In this document: piece after piece, positions 16,909-25,463 of the stretch
Numbering within the stretch: position 1 is the stretch's first letter
How the letters are laid out: each line of letters starts with the position of its first letter
Assembly (NCBI RefSeq): GCF_017876675.1
Contig: NZ_JAGIOI010000001.1
Location: 186,001-250,000 of the forward strand
Reading direction: 5' to 3'
DNA: 64,000 nucleotides
Origin: Arthrobacter stackebrandtii
GTDB taxonomy: Bacteria > Actinomycetota > Actinomycetes > Actinomycetales > Micrococcaceae
Notes under the pieces: generated by a model
Told to the model about the DNA's origin: nothing
Databases searched by the model: none
What the model saw: only the letters and a program-made list of their open reading frames with translations
Program-made: the position numbers and the translations under genes

Positions 16909-16962
16909 CGTCCGCGACAACACAGACAAGGTTTCCGGACGTCCGCGACAACATAGACAAGG
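16909..16962. repeat. tandem direct repeat, 23-base core, period 31
   Basis: The 23-base core beginning CGTCCGCGACAACA occurs at 16909-16931 and again at 16940-16962 with one mismatch. It lies between genes. It could be a protein-binding site or the remnant of a mobile-element end; no transposase is near. Confidence 0.7.
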
Positions 16963-17089
16963 CCTGCAATGCGGTCGTCCGGGGGCTCGTTTGGCGGCTC
17001 ATTGGGGAGCTCGTTTAGGGGCCGTATCTGTAGATTCGAAGCGACGACAGGGCCATTTTCATCGTCTCGAGAACTGCAGTGCCGACGAG

Positions 17090-17147
17090 GGGGCAGATGT
17101 TGCGATCCGCCCCCTGTGCAACCCTGGCGGTTCGCAATATCTGCCCC
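17090..17147. repeat. 58-base inverted repeat (GGGGGCAGA-type hairpin element)
   Basis: GGGGCAGATGTTGCGA (17090-17105) pairs with 17132-17147 at 15 of 16 positions, and the stem continues inward through CCGCC (17107-17111) with GGCGG (17126-17130). A hairpin with arms beginning the same way lies at 41038-41099. No T-run follows, so it is not a standard terminator. Confidence 0.75.
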
Positions 17148-17355
17148 GCGGCATGGTTGGTGGCGGCATGGTGCGGGTTTTCAGCGGACGCTGGCGGCAA
17201 ACAGTACTTGGGCGCCCGGCTCTCGATGGCGGTCGCGGCCCGGGATGCCGGCCCCACCTTCCGGCACCCGGCGCCATGGAACAACCGCCACCGCGTGAAT
17301 CGCCGGGAGGCCACCGCTCGAAGGCCCGCTGCGGTCCCCGCCCGGCACCGCGACG

Positions 17356-19881
17356 CTACTTCCCCAGCCCCGCCCGGCGCAGCGCCTCGGCCATGGCGGT
17401 GTTGGCGGGAGCCGGGGCGGATTCGCGCGAGGGGCGGACGGCCTCTTGGCCCTGGCCCTGGCCCTGGCCCCGACGTTGCCCCTGGCCGCCGGCGCCTTGG
17501 CCCTGTCCCCGACCTCCGCCCTGCCCGGCACCGCGCGCACCCTGCCCGCGTCCGCGCCCTTCAGCACCCCCGCCCTGGGGCGAGGGGCGCCCGGAACCGC
17601 GGGAGCCGGCGTCGGACTTCCCGCCTGAAGGCTGGCCGGCCTCGTCATCGAGGCGCAGGGTGAGCGAAATGCGCTTGCGCTCCGGCTCCACCTCGAGGAC
17701 CTTCACGCGCACCACCTGGCCGGACTTGACCACAGTATGGGGGTCGGAGACGAACGAGTGGCTCATGGCGGAGACGTGGACGAGCCCGTCCTGGTGCACG
17801 CCAATGTCAACGAAGGCGCCGAAAGCGGCCACATTGGAAACGGTGCCCTCGAGGATCATGCCGGGGCGCAGGTCGGTGATCTTCTCGATGCCGTCGGTGA
17901 ATGTGGCGGTCTCGAAGCGGGGGCGGGGGTCGCGGCCGGGCTTTTGCAGCTCCGCGATGATGTCCGTGACGGTGGGCAGGCCGAAGTCGCCGTCCACAAA
18001 GTCGGCCGGGTTGACGGAGGCCACGGCCGAAACGCCGCCAGCGACTTCAGCCGGCTTGGCACCCGCCGCAACGAGGATCTTGCGGGCCACGCCGTACGCC
18101 TCGGGGTGCACGCTCGAGGCGTCGAGCGGCTCCGCTCCCCCGGTGATCCGCAGGAACCCTGCGCACTGCTCGAAGGCCTTGGGGCCGAGCCGCGCCACCT
18201 TCAGCAGTTCGCGGCGCTTGGTGAACGGGCCGTTTTCATTGCGGTGGGCCACAATGTTTTCGCTCAGGAGGGGCCCGACGCCGGCCACCCTCGCCAGGAG
18301 CGCGGGCGAGGCCGTGTTCAGGTCCACGCCCACGGCATTGACACAGTCCTCCACTACGGCATCGAGGGAGCGGTCGAGCTTGGCGGGCGTGAGGTCGTGC
18401 TGGTACTGGCCCACGCCAATGGACTTGGGTTCGATCTTGACCAGTTCGGCCAGGGGGTCCTGCAGGCGGCGGGCGATGGAGACGGCGCCGCGCAGGGACA
18501 CGTCCATGCCGGGCAGTTCGGCGCCGGCAAGCGCCGAGGCGGAGTAGACGGAGGCACCGGCCTCGGAGACCACGAGCTTGCTGACCTTGCTCTCCGGGTT
18601 CTGGCGCTTGAGCTCGGCCACCAGCTCCGCGGCCAGCTTGTCAGTTTCGCGGCTGGCGGTGCCGTTGCCGATGGCAATCAGCTCAACGTTGTGCTTTTGG
18701 GCCAGCCGGACCAGCGTGGAGAGGGACTCGTTCCACTTCCGGGCCGGGGCGTGCGGGTAAATGGTGTCGGTGGCGGCAACCTTGCCGGTGCCGTCCACGA
18801 CGGCCACCTTCGTGCCGGTGCGCAGGCCCGGGTCCAGGCCCAGGGTGGCGCGGTTTCCTGCCGGTGCGGCCAGCAGCACGTCCCGGAGGTTGGCGGCGAA
18901 AACCCGTACCGATTCCTCTTCGGCGCTCTGGAACAGCCGCACGCGCAGGTCCACGGACAGGCGGGTCAGGATGCGGGTGCGCCAAGCCAGCCGGGCGCTG
19001 GTCATGAGCCAGGTGTCGGCGGCACGGCCGGACTCGGTGATCCCCAGTGAGTGGGCCACGGCACCTTCATAGGCGGCACGCGCCTGGGCCTGGGCATCAG
19101 CGTCACGGGTGTCGGCTTCCGCCAGGTCCAGTGTCAGCATCCCCTCCTTTTCGCCGCGGAGCAGGGCCAGAACGCGGTGGCTGGGCAGTGTGTGCGGCGG
19201 CTGGGCAAAATCAAAGTAGTCCTTGAACTTCTCGCCCTCGTTGTCCTTGCCGGTCTTGACGGCGGAACGGAGCCTGCCCGTCTTCCAGAGCCGCTCTCGC
19301 AGCTCGCCCACGAGCACCGCGTCCTGGCCGGCCCGCTCAATGAGGATGGCACGGGCGCCGGCCAAAGCGTCGTCGGCGCTGGCCACGCCGCGGCCGGCGT
19401 CAATGAAGGAGTCCGCCTCCACGGCGGGGAACTTGGACGGGTCCGACAACAGCGCATCGAGCAGCGGCTCGAGCCCGGCCTCGCGGGCGGCATCCGCCTT
19501 CGTCTTGCGCGTGGACTTGTAGGGAAGGTACAAGTCCTCCAGCTCCGACTTGGTGGCGGCGGCCTCCACCGAACGGCGCAGCGCATCCGTCAGCTTGCCG
19601 AGCCCGTGGATGGTTTCCAGCACCACCAACCGGCGGGCCTCGAGCTCGCGCAGGTAGCGCAGCCTCTCCTCGAGATCACGGAGCTGTGCATCGTCCAGGG
19701 TCCCCGTGGCTTCCTTCCTGTACCGGGCAATAAAGGGGACGCTGGCGCCGTCGTCCATCAGCCCAATGGCGGCGCGGACTTGGGCGGGGCGCACGCCCAG
19801 CTCGGCGGCGATGGTGTTGATGATGCGCTCGGCCTGTGCAGCGGCGGTGGGCAGGGTCAAGGGTGCGGAAGTCTCAGTCAC
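17356..19881 (-). CDS. tex: Tex family RNA-binding protein (transcription accessory protein)
   Basis: An 841-residue cytoplasmic nucleic-acid-binding protein. Domains in order: N-terminal helical Tex region (about 1-310), YqgF/RNase H-like domain starting at LGLDPGLRTGTKVAVVD (about 342), helix-hairpin-helix segments (about 480-600, with LNTASPALLARVAGVG), and an S1 RNA-binding domain (GMILEGTVSNVAAFGAFVDI, about 670-740). The family is widespread and linked to transcription and stress tolerance; in E. coli the gene is yhgF. The last hundred residues are an unusual low-complexity Gly/Gln/Arg tail. It is monocistronic and divergent from the VOC gene. Confidence 0.95.
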   Translation of the reverse strand: MTETSAPLTLPTAAAQAERIINTIAAELGVRPAQVRAAIGLMDDGASVPFIARYRKEATGTLDDAQLRDLEERLRYLRELEARRLVVLETIHGLGKLTDALRRSVEAAATKSELEDLYLPYKSTRKTKADAAREAGLEPLLDALLSDPSKFPAVEADSFIDAGRGVASADDALAGARAILIERAGQDAVLVGELRERLWKTGRLRSAVKTGKDNEGEKFKDYFDFAQPPHTLPSHRVLALLRGEKEGMLTLDLAEADTRDADAQAQARAAYEGAVAHSLGITESGRAADTWLMTSARLAWRTRILTRLSVDLRVRLFQSAEEESVRVFAANLRDVLLAAPAGNRATLGLDPGLRTGTKVAVVDGTGKVAATDTIYPHAPARKWNESLSTLVRLAQKHNVELIAIGNGTASRETDKLAAELVAELKRQNPESKVSKLVVSEAGASVYSASALAGAELPGMDVSLRGAVSIARRLQDPLAELVKIEPKSIGVGQYQHDLTPAKLDRSLDAVVEDCVNAVGVDLNTASPALLARVAGVGPLLSENIVAHRNENGPFTKRRELLKVARLGPKAFEQCAGFLRITGGAEPLDASSVHPEAYGVARKILVAAGAKPAEVAGGVSAVASVNPADFVDGDFGLPTVTDIIAELQKPGRDPRPRFETATFTDGIEKITDLRPGMILEGTVSNVAAFGAFVDIGVHQDGLVHVSAMSHSFVSDPHTVVKSGQVVRVKVLEVEPERKRISLTLRLDDEAGQPSGGKSDAGSRGSGRPSPQGGGAEGRGRGQGARGAGQGGGRGQGQGAGGQGQRRGQGQGQGQEAVRPSRESAPAPANTAMAEALRRAGLGK

Positions 19882-19993
19882 GCTTCAATTCTGCCCCACG
19901 GCACCGACATCCTGCACGCAGGAGATCGGACGTCCCATGCGGCTTAGGGCACACTAAGTCGAGTGATCTGCGTCAAAGTGCCAAGATGAAGTC

Positions 19994-20632
19994 ATGCGAA
20001 TGGACCATGTTTCTTATGCGAGTGAATCAGACGGATTGGCTGCCACCGCGGAGCGAATCGCGAGTGCCTTGGGGGTCAAGGCGGTGAAGGGCGGAATCCA
20101 TCCGCGCTTCGGAACCCGCAACATGATCATCCCCCTCACGGACCACCACTATGTGGAAATTGTCGAGTGCCTGGACCACCCTGCCTCCGACAAGGCGCCG
20201 TTTGGCCAGGCCGTCAAGGCGCGGTCTGCTGCCGGCGGCGGATGGATGGGCTGGTGCGTCGCCGTTGACGACCTGGTCCCGTTCGAGGAGCGCCTGGGCC
20301 GCAGCGCAGTGCCGGGCAACCGCAAGTTCCCCGACGGCCAGGAACTGATCTGGCAGCAGATCGGCATCAAGGGCCTGATCGCCGATCCCCAGGTGCCCTA
20401 CATGCTCAAGTGGGAGGGCGACCCCGCCCTGCACCCGTCCCAGGCACGGCCGTCGTCGGTTCGGCTGTCGTCGCTGACCATCGCCGGCAGCGCCGAGCGC
20501 GTCACCGAATGGCTGGGCGAGCCGGTCGAGGCGCCGCTGGACGACGTGGCCGTGGAGTGGATCGCCCCGCGCGGCACCCCGGGCATCATGTCCGTGACGT
20601 TTGAAACGGCCCAGGGCCGGGTCACGATCTAG
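19994..20632 (+). CDS. VOC family protein (glyoxalase-like domain)
   Basis: A 212-residue protein starting MRMDHVSYASES, a typical first strand of a vicinal-oxygen-chelate domain with a potential metal-binding His at residue 4. A second candidate ligand is the Glu in HHYVEIVECLD (about 54-64). The second half (about 135-212) is a related, more divergent module. This two-module form matches the glyoxalase-like domain seen in many actinobacterial hypothetical proteins. The reaction is unknown. It stands alone and is followed by a strong terminator. Confidence 0.8.
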   Translation: MRMDHVSYASESDGLAATAERIASALGVKAVKGGIHPRFGTRNMIIPLTDHHYVEIVECLDHPASDKAPFGQAVKARSAAGGGWMGWCVAVDDLVPFEERLGRSAVPGNRKFPDGQELIWQQIGIKGLIADPQVPYMLKWEGDPALHPSQARPSSVRLSSLTIAGSAERVTEWLGEPVEAPLDDVAVEWIAPRGTPGIMSVTFETAQGRVTI

Positions 20633-20661
20633 CCCCGGAGCCCTCACCTTTTCCTTGCACG

Positions 20662-20699
20662 ACGGCGGCACGCACCTTTCGGAAGGTGCGTGCCGCCGT
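20662..20699 (+). terminator. intrinsic terminator after the VOC gene
   Basis: A perfect 17-base-pair stem (20662-20678 with 20683-20699) closed by a TCGG loop and followed by TTTTGG. The UUCG-like loop and long stem make it very stable. Confidence 0.9.
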
Positions 20700-20756
20700 T
20701 TTGGTGTCACCTGGGCTTTTGCATCCCCCAGCTTTTGCATCCGACGACGTCCGGCC

Positions 20757-20979
20757 CACTTTGGGTATGCGCCGAGTTGGGGTACTGGGCTTGCGCCACC
20801 ATGATGCCTGCGCAAAGTTGGGGGTGCAAGCGTGCGCATACGCAAAGTCGAATCCGGCCCCACGCCGCCCCGGCCAACACTGGCACTTTGGGTATGCGCC
20901 GAGTTGGGGTACTGGGCTTGCGCCACCATGATGGCTGCGCAAAGTTGGGGGTGCAAGCGTGCGCATACGCAAAGTCGAA
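20757..20979. repeat. two copies of a 96-base structured repeat
   Basis: Copy 1 is 20757-20852 and copy 2 is 20884-20979, identical but for one base, with a 31-base spacer. Within each copy the ends form an inverted repeat: 20758-20772 pairs with 20834-20848 at 14 of 15 positions. A second inner pair GCTTGC (20789-20794) and GCAAGC (20826-20831) gives a nested fold. No gene lies inside. Confidence 0.9.
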
Positions 20980-21013
20980 CGCGGAACTCGACACTGCGCC
21001 GGTGTGCCCGGGC

Positions 21014-21901
21014 TCAGCCGCCGAAGCCCAGCGCCGGGCCCAGCGTGAACGCGGCAATGTCCACGAGCGCGTGCGCCACCACCAGCGGCGCCACCCGGCC
21101 CCATTTCTTGTACACCCAGCCGAACAGCAGCCCCATGGCAAAGTTGCCGACGAACGGCCCGAACCCCTGGTAGGCGTGGTAGCTGCCGCGCAGCACTGCC
21201 GCCAGAAAAATCGCGCTCCACCAGCCCAGGCCAATCTTCTGCAGGCGCCCCAGAAGGTAGCCGTTGAGGATGACCTCTTCCAACACGCCCGCCCGGACCG
21301 CCGAGAGCACCAGCACCGGTACGGTCCACCAATACTGGTCTAGGGCGCTGGGAATGATCTCCGTGGTGATGCCCAGCGCCCGCCCGGCCGCATACAGGCC
21401 CAGCGACGGCACGCCAATAATGACCAGCAGCCCCAACGCCCCCAGCCCGTCGCGCACCGGATGCCGCCAATCCAGCCCGATCTTGCGGAACACGGATTTC
21501 CCCGGCTCGGCCAGCAGGTAAAACACCAGCAGCACGGGCACCAGCGAAAAGAAGATGCCCAGCACCTGGTAGGTAAAATCAAACACTTCCCGGCTGTTCT
21601 GCACCGCATTCAATGTGGAGGTTCCCTGCGCGATCGGGGCCTGGCTCATCTTGTCCAGCAGCGACACCACCGAATACACGGCTGACTTCCCCAGCGACAG
21701 ACCCAGCACCAGCAGCACCTCAAAAATCAGCCGCCGCCGAGACCTGCCTCCCCAGTCTTGGAGTTCGACGGCGGCTCCCCCGCCTTGCGCTGTTGGCGGC
21801 ACGACGCCGGCTGCCCGGGCCGGCCCGGCACCCGGGGAGGCCGGGGCAGGGACGGAAGGTGCGCCGTCGTGCTTGGAATGGGCGGGAACGGGATCATTCA
21901 T
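21014..21901 (-). CDS. CPBP family intramembrane metalloprotease (CAAX-processing-like)
   Basis: A 295-residue membrane protein with about six to seven helices after a Pro/Ala-rich cytoplasmic N-terminus of about 55 residues. The catalytic signature is present in order: EEVILNGYLLGRL (about 212-224), RGSYHAYQG with the metal-binding His (about 243-251), and HALVD (about 281-285). Family members cleave near the membrane surface or process peptides; the substrate is unknown. Start choice is ambiguous: ATG 21901 has GGGGA just upstream, and ATG 21913 has GGGGAC at a better distance and would add four residues. Confidence 0.85.
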   Translation of the reverse strand: MNDPVPAHSKHDGAPSVPAPASPGAGPARAAGVVPPTAQGGGAAVELQDWGGRSRRRLIFEVLLVLGLSLGKSAVYSVVSLLDKMSQAPIAQGTSTLNAVQNSREVFDFTYQVLGIFFSLVPVLLVFYLLAEPGKSVFRKIGLDWRHPVRDGLGALGLLVIIGVPSLGLYAAGRALGITTEIIPSALDQYWWTVPVLVLSAVRAGVLEEVILNGYLLGRLQKIGLGWWSAIFLAAVLRGSYHAYQGFGPFVGNFAMGLLFGWVYKKWGRVAPLVVAHALVDIAAFTLGPALGFGG

Positions 21902-21977
21902 GGTCCCCATCATGCCGTCCCCGGCTGGAAATCGCATGTGCCCCGCCAGCGGGGATGGCACGCGTGATGCCTACACG

Positions 21978-22055
21978 CCGAGGGCCCCGGGCCGAGCCAG
22001 CGGGGATTGGGACTGCGTGGGTGGGCCCACACGCCCGAGGGCCCCGGGCCGAGCC
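21978..22055. repeat. direct repeat of a 21-base GC-rich motif
   Basis: CCGAGGGCCCCGGGCCGAGCC occurs at 21978-21998 and 22035-22055 in the short divergent spacer before the phosphatase gene. Flanking bases (ACGC before each copy) are similar too. The centre GGGCCCCGGGCC is partly self-complementary. Confidence 0.75.
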
Positions 22056-22093
22056 TGCGAGGTTTGGGAGGGCGTGGGGAATAGGCTCGTGCC

Positions 22094-22771
22094 ATGGGAG
22101 CGCCTCGACAGATCATCATGGTGCGGCACGGGCAGTCGGCCGCGAACGTTGACCAGACCATTTACAACCGGATTCCCGACTACCGGATCCCGCTCACCGA
22201 GCTGGGCGTGGCGCAGGCGAAGGCGGCCGGCGAGAGGGTGCGGCGGCAGCTGGACGGGCAGAAGGTGCGCGTCTACGTTTCGCCGTACCTGCGTGCGTAC
22301 CAGACGCTGGAGGCGATGGCGCTGGGCGACCTGGTCGAGACCACGATGGAGGAGCCGCGGCTGCGGGAGCAGGACTGGGCGAACTTCCAGAACCCGGCGG
22401 AGATCGCGGACCAGAAGGAACTGCGCAACGCGTACGGGCACTTTTTCTACCGCTTCCGGGAGGGCGAATCGGGCTCGGACGTCTATGACAGGGTGTCGAG
22501 CTTCATGGAGACGCTGTTCCGGCAGTGGGCCAAGCCCGGCTACGCCCCGAATGCGCTGTTTGTGACGCACGGGCTGACGATGCGGCTGTTTTGCATGCGC
22601 TGGTTCCACTGGTCGGTGGAGTATTTTGAGTCGTTGAACAACCCGGAGAACGCCGAGACCCGCACACTGCTGAAGACCGGCGACCGCTACACCCTTGACC
22701 GGCCGTTTGACCAGTGGACTCCGGCGCATCCGGGCACCACCGTGCTGGACGCGCCGGACCACATTTGGTGA
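22094..22771 (+). CDS. histidine phosphatase family protein (phosphoglycerate mutase-like)
   Basis: A 225-residue cytoplasmic phosphatase. The active-site RHG motif is in IIMVRHGQSAANV (residues 8-20) with the phosphohistidine at about residue 13, the second Arg is in VYVSPYLRAYQTLEAM (about 58-73), the acid-base Glu region is REQDWANFQN (about 93-102), and the second catalytic His is in LFVTHGLTMR (about 155-164). The order and spacing fit the branch that includes phosphatases with broad substrate range. The substrate cannot be assigned. It is monocistronic. Confidence 0.9.
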   Translation: MGAPRQIIMVRHGQSAANVDQTIYNRIPDYRIPLTELGVAQAKAAGERVRRQLDGQKVRVYVSPYLRAYQTLEAMALGDLVETTMEEPRLREQDWANFQNPAEIADQKELRNAYGHFFYRFREGESGSDVYDRVSSFMETLFRQWAKPGYAPNALFVTHGLTMRLFCMRWFHWSVEYFESLNNPENAETRTLLKTGDRYTLDRPFDQWTPAHPGTTVLDAPDHIW

Positions 22772-22799
22772 AGCGACCGGCCTGAGGGGCCTTGAACTC

Positions 22800-23402
22800 T
22801 CAGCCGCCGTCGAGTTCGAGCCGGTACCACATCGGGGCCGTCCGGTTCATGGGCCAGCCAAGCCCGGTCGGCGACGCTTCTTCGACGGGCGAGACGCTCC
22901 ATCGCGGGAACGCGGTCTCGATGTCTTCCCTGGCCACGCCGCCGATGGAGCCCTGAAAGCGCGACGGACCAAACGCCAGCATCAGCAACCGCGCCCCGGG
23001 ATTCGCACTGGCGGTGACCTCATGGCCCACGAGTTGGCGCTGCCCTGGATTGAACCCCTGAATGCAGCCGATGTCCACGAAGAGATCGAAGGTGCCCAGG
23101 CCTTGGGTGCTGAGCGTCGTCGCGTCGCCCACGACGTAGCGCGGAACGTTCCCTCTGCCTGGGCCGGCGTCGTGTTTGGCCGCCGCAATGGCCGCCGGAA
23201 CATAGTCGAGCCCGGTGGCATCCCAGCCGATGCGGGCCAGGACAGGGGTGAATTTTCCGCGGCCACAACCGATATCAAGGGCGCGTCCATGACGGCGTGG
23301 CTTCTCACGCTCGAGAATACCGACGATTTGCTCGCGGCTGCGTTCGCCGTAGCGCTCCCACGGGGTCAGGCCCAAGCGGTACATCAGCGCATAATTCATC
23401 AT
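22800..23402 (-). CDS. class I SAM-dependent methyltransferase
   Basis: A 200-residue protein with the SAM loop ALDIGCGRGKFTP (about residues 39-51), an acidic ribose position in GLDYVPAAI (about 63-71) and LFVDIGCIQGF (about 105-115) in the position of motif II. The start is ATG 23402 because AGAGGAG lies seven bases upstream. It lies 65 bases downstream of the multicopper oxidase remnant on the same strand and may share its transcript. The substrate is unknown; a thiopurine S-methyltransferase-like small-molecule enzyme is possible. Confidence 0.85.
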   Translation of the reverse strand: MMNYALMYRLGLTPWERYGERSREQIVGILEREKPRRHGRALDIGCGRGKFTPVLARIGWDATGLDYVPAAIAAAKHDAGPGRGNVPRYVVGDATTLSTQGLGTFDLFVDIGCIQGFNPGQRQLVGHEVTASANPGARLLMLAFGPSRFQGSIGGVAREDIETAFPRWSVSPVEEASPTGLGWPMNRTAPMWYRLELDGG

Positions 23403-23466
23403 GATTTCACTCCTCTGGAACTGGTGAAACTCTACTCCCGCACCATGGCCGGGTCGCCTGGCACCC

Positions 23467-23577
23467 CTATTCGGGCTTGTTGCCATGCGGCCCACCGTGA
23501 TTGAAGGGGGTTGTTACTCCCTTGTATTTCAGCACCATCATCATGCCGTTGGCGGCGTGCTTCAGATTGTGGCAGTG
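23467..23577 (-). other. out-of-frame C-terminal coding segment of the multicopper oxidase
   Basis: Read in the neighbouring frame, this stretch encodes HCHNLKHAANGMMMVLKYKG followed by about sixteen residues and a TAG stop at 23467-23469. This is the family's final copper-binding motif (HCH, then His and Met type 1 ligands), which the upstream frame lacks. A single missing base between 23577 and 23579, most simply one C of a CC pair, explains the break. It may be a real mutation or a sequence error. Confidence 0.85.
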
Positions 23578-25463
23578 TCCATCCACACCCCGGGGTTGTC
23601 TGCCACCAGCGCCACCTCCCAGACCTCGCCGGGCTGCACATCAAACGTGTCGAGCCACAGCGGCGATCCTATGGCTGGGACACCATTGCGGGCCAGCACC
23701 AGCACATGGTGCCCATGAACGTCCATGGGATGGGTTTCCCACCCCCGGTTGGCCACCGTCAGCCGCACCACCTGCCCCGTCGTGACCTCGATGCCGGGAA
23801 TGTGCGGGTAGACGGATCCATTGACGGTGTAGCCGAAGCCGGGCAAGCCATCCATCAGTCGCGGCAGCCGGTCCAGCACCATCGTCGCCTCCACCACGCT
23901 CGTGCCGCGGGGTTGTGCTGCCGGAGTCGGACGGCCATAGCGCAGGAGATCGACGTCGGGCAGTGCTGCGGCATCCATGGCCTGGCTCGCAAGGCTCCTC
24001 GGTGGGCTCACTGACGGCGCCGCTGTGACTCCCACGGGGAGCAGGTTCAGTGACACCGCCTTCGCGGAATCGGTCCGCAGCGATACGGGGGCCTCCGGCA
24101 TCCTCAGGGCAAGGTCGACTCGGCCGCCCGCAGGCAGGCGCAAAGGCTGACCCGCGATGTCCGTTGGATCCATGACATCATGGCCGTCAACGGCAACAAC
24201 CCGGTAGGGGCTGCCCGTCAGTCGCAGGCGATGGGGCTGCTGGTCGGTGTTGGCCACCCGCAGCCTCACAGGCGTGCCAATCGGAACACTGTGGTTCTGG
24301 GCCGCATCCGAGGAGCCAAACACCACGGCCCGTCGAAAGGTATGGACCGGCACACTTAGGTCAAGTGACTCGGCGATGCCATCACGCGGCAGGACGATGA
24401 ACATGCCGTAGAGCCCCCGCCGCACACCGTCGGAGGAAACCTGGTGGGTGTGGTACCAGTAACTTCCCGCATCCCGGGCAACAAAGTCATAGGTGAATGT
24501 TTCGCCCGGCAGGACGGCATTCTGCGTCACTGCGGCCACACCATCCATCTTGTTCGGCACGTCATAGCCATGCCAGTGGATCGTCACGCCTTCGGAAATA
24601 TCGGTGTTGTGCAAGGCCACTGACACCCGGTCCCCTTGGAACACGCGCAGTTCAGGCCCGGGGACAGAACCATAGGTCCACGCGTCCGCGGCAACACCAC
24701 CGCTCAGGGTCAGGCGCTGCCTGGCAGCCGTGAGCGTAAATTGCCGGTGCCGCCCCGTCAGCCCGGACAAGTCCGCGGGAAGGTCGGTCAGGGGCACCTG
24801 CGCGGCAGTGCCCGCCAGCGAAGGTTGGGCCCCATGCACCGTCCCGGCATGCCCGTGCCCTCCGGCGAGGACCCCAGGTTCCGATGCCGGCCCCAGCCAG
24901 ACAAAGGTGAGAGAACCGATCAGCACGAACGCAGTGAACCCAGCCAAGCTGCCAACGGCGCGTCGTCCGACATGCGCCAAGATCAGCCAACTCAGTGCCG
25001 TTGCCAACAGGACCAGCAGATACGGCACCACTGCCGGGGCTGATTCAAGCGGATAGCCCACAACCAGCCTGGCGATGATTCCTGCAATGGCAGCTGCCGC
25101 AGCGCCGATGTACGCCACAGGCACCAGAAGCGGCAGACCGGCGACGCGTCGTCCAGTTGCCGCCTTGGTGAGCGGGCCAGCGGCCAGAACTGTCGCAATG
25201 GCTGCGTGGATACTCAGGATTGGCAGGGCAAAGGAAATTTTTTCCTGCACGAACCACCAACCGTGCCGGGCAAGCAGGGACGCCATCCACCACAGCGCGG
25301 CCAGAGCGGCAATGCCAGCGGCGTTGACGCCCAGGCCCCATCGAGCCTTCGCACTGTTTGCGCCACCCAGCTGCCCCACTGCCAGCACCGCCGCGCCGAG
25401 CCACACCGCCACCGTGGCCACGGCAGCGATGAGGTCCGCTGCGAGCAGCGCGGTCACGCTCAT
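23562..25463 (-). CDS. membrane-anchored multicopper oxidase, frameshifted at its C-terminus
   Basis: As read, 633 residues. The first 190 form about six membrane helices, an unusual fusion; the rest is a cupredoxin-type multicopper oxidase facing outside. Copper motifs present: HWHG (about 294-297), YWYHTHQ (about 334-340) and HPMDVHGHH (about 570-578). The last motif, HCHxxxHxxxxM, is missing because a one-base deletion near 23578 shifts the frame to an early stop; the lost residues are encoded at 23467-23577. Without them the type 1 site and part of the trinuclear centre cannot form, so the product should be inactive unless the shift is an error. It overlaps the upstream DUF6220 gene by four bases and is divergent from efeUOB, which suggests a ferroxidase or cuproxidase role. 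Confidence 0.88.
   Translation of the reverse strand: MSVTALLAADLIAAVATVAVWLGAAVLAVGQLGGANSAKARWGLGVNAAGIAALAALWWMASLLARHGWWFVQEKISFALPILSIHAAIATVLAAGPLTKAATGRRVAGLPLLVPVAYIGAAAAAIAGIIARLVVGYPLESAPAVVPYLLVLLATALSWLILAHVGRRAVGSLAGFTAFVLIGSLTFVWLGPASEPGVLAGGHGHAGTVHGAQPSLAGTAAQVPLTDLPADLSGLTGRHRQFTLTAARQRLTLSGGVAADAWTYGSVPGPELRVFQGDRVSVALHNTDISEGVTIHWHGYDVPNKMDGVAAVTQNAVLPGETFTYDFVARDAGSYWYHTHQVSSDGVRRGLYGMFIVLPRDGIAESLDLSVPVHTFRRAVVFGSSDAAQNHSVPIGTPVRLRVANTDQQPHRLRLTGSPYRVVAVDGHDVMDPTDIAGQPLRLPAGGRVDLALRMPEAPVSLRTDSAKAVSLNLLPVGVTAAPSVSPPRSLASQAMDAAALPDVDLLRYGRPTPAAQPRGTSVVEATMVLDRLPRLMDGLPGFGYTVNGSVYPHIPGIEVTTGQVVRLTVANRGWETHPMDVHGHHVLVLARNGVPAIGSPLWLDTFDVQPGEVWEVALVADNPGVWMDTATI

Larger units (their letters stand above)
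16643..17355. other. long intergenic region with small repeats, no gene seen
   Basis: About 700 bases between the end of tex and the metY riboswitch. It holds the putative metY promoter region, a 31-base tandem repeat (16909-16962) and a long hairpin (17090-17147), both listed separately. The frames present have no ribosome sites or recognisable products. No clear intrinsic terminator for tex is visible near 17355. Confidence 0.6.

Noticed and set aside
17737-19050. 437-residue plus-strand frame opposite tex
   Set aside because: Shadow of tex; no ribosome site and no domain.
20622-21470. Minus-strand frames reading through the 96-base repeats
   Set aside because: The apparent protein repeats are only the translated DNA repeat; no gene start or domain.
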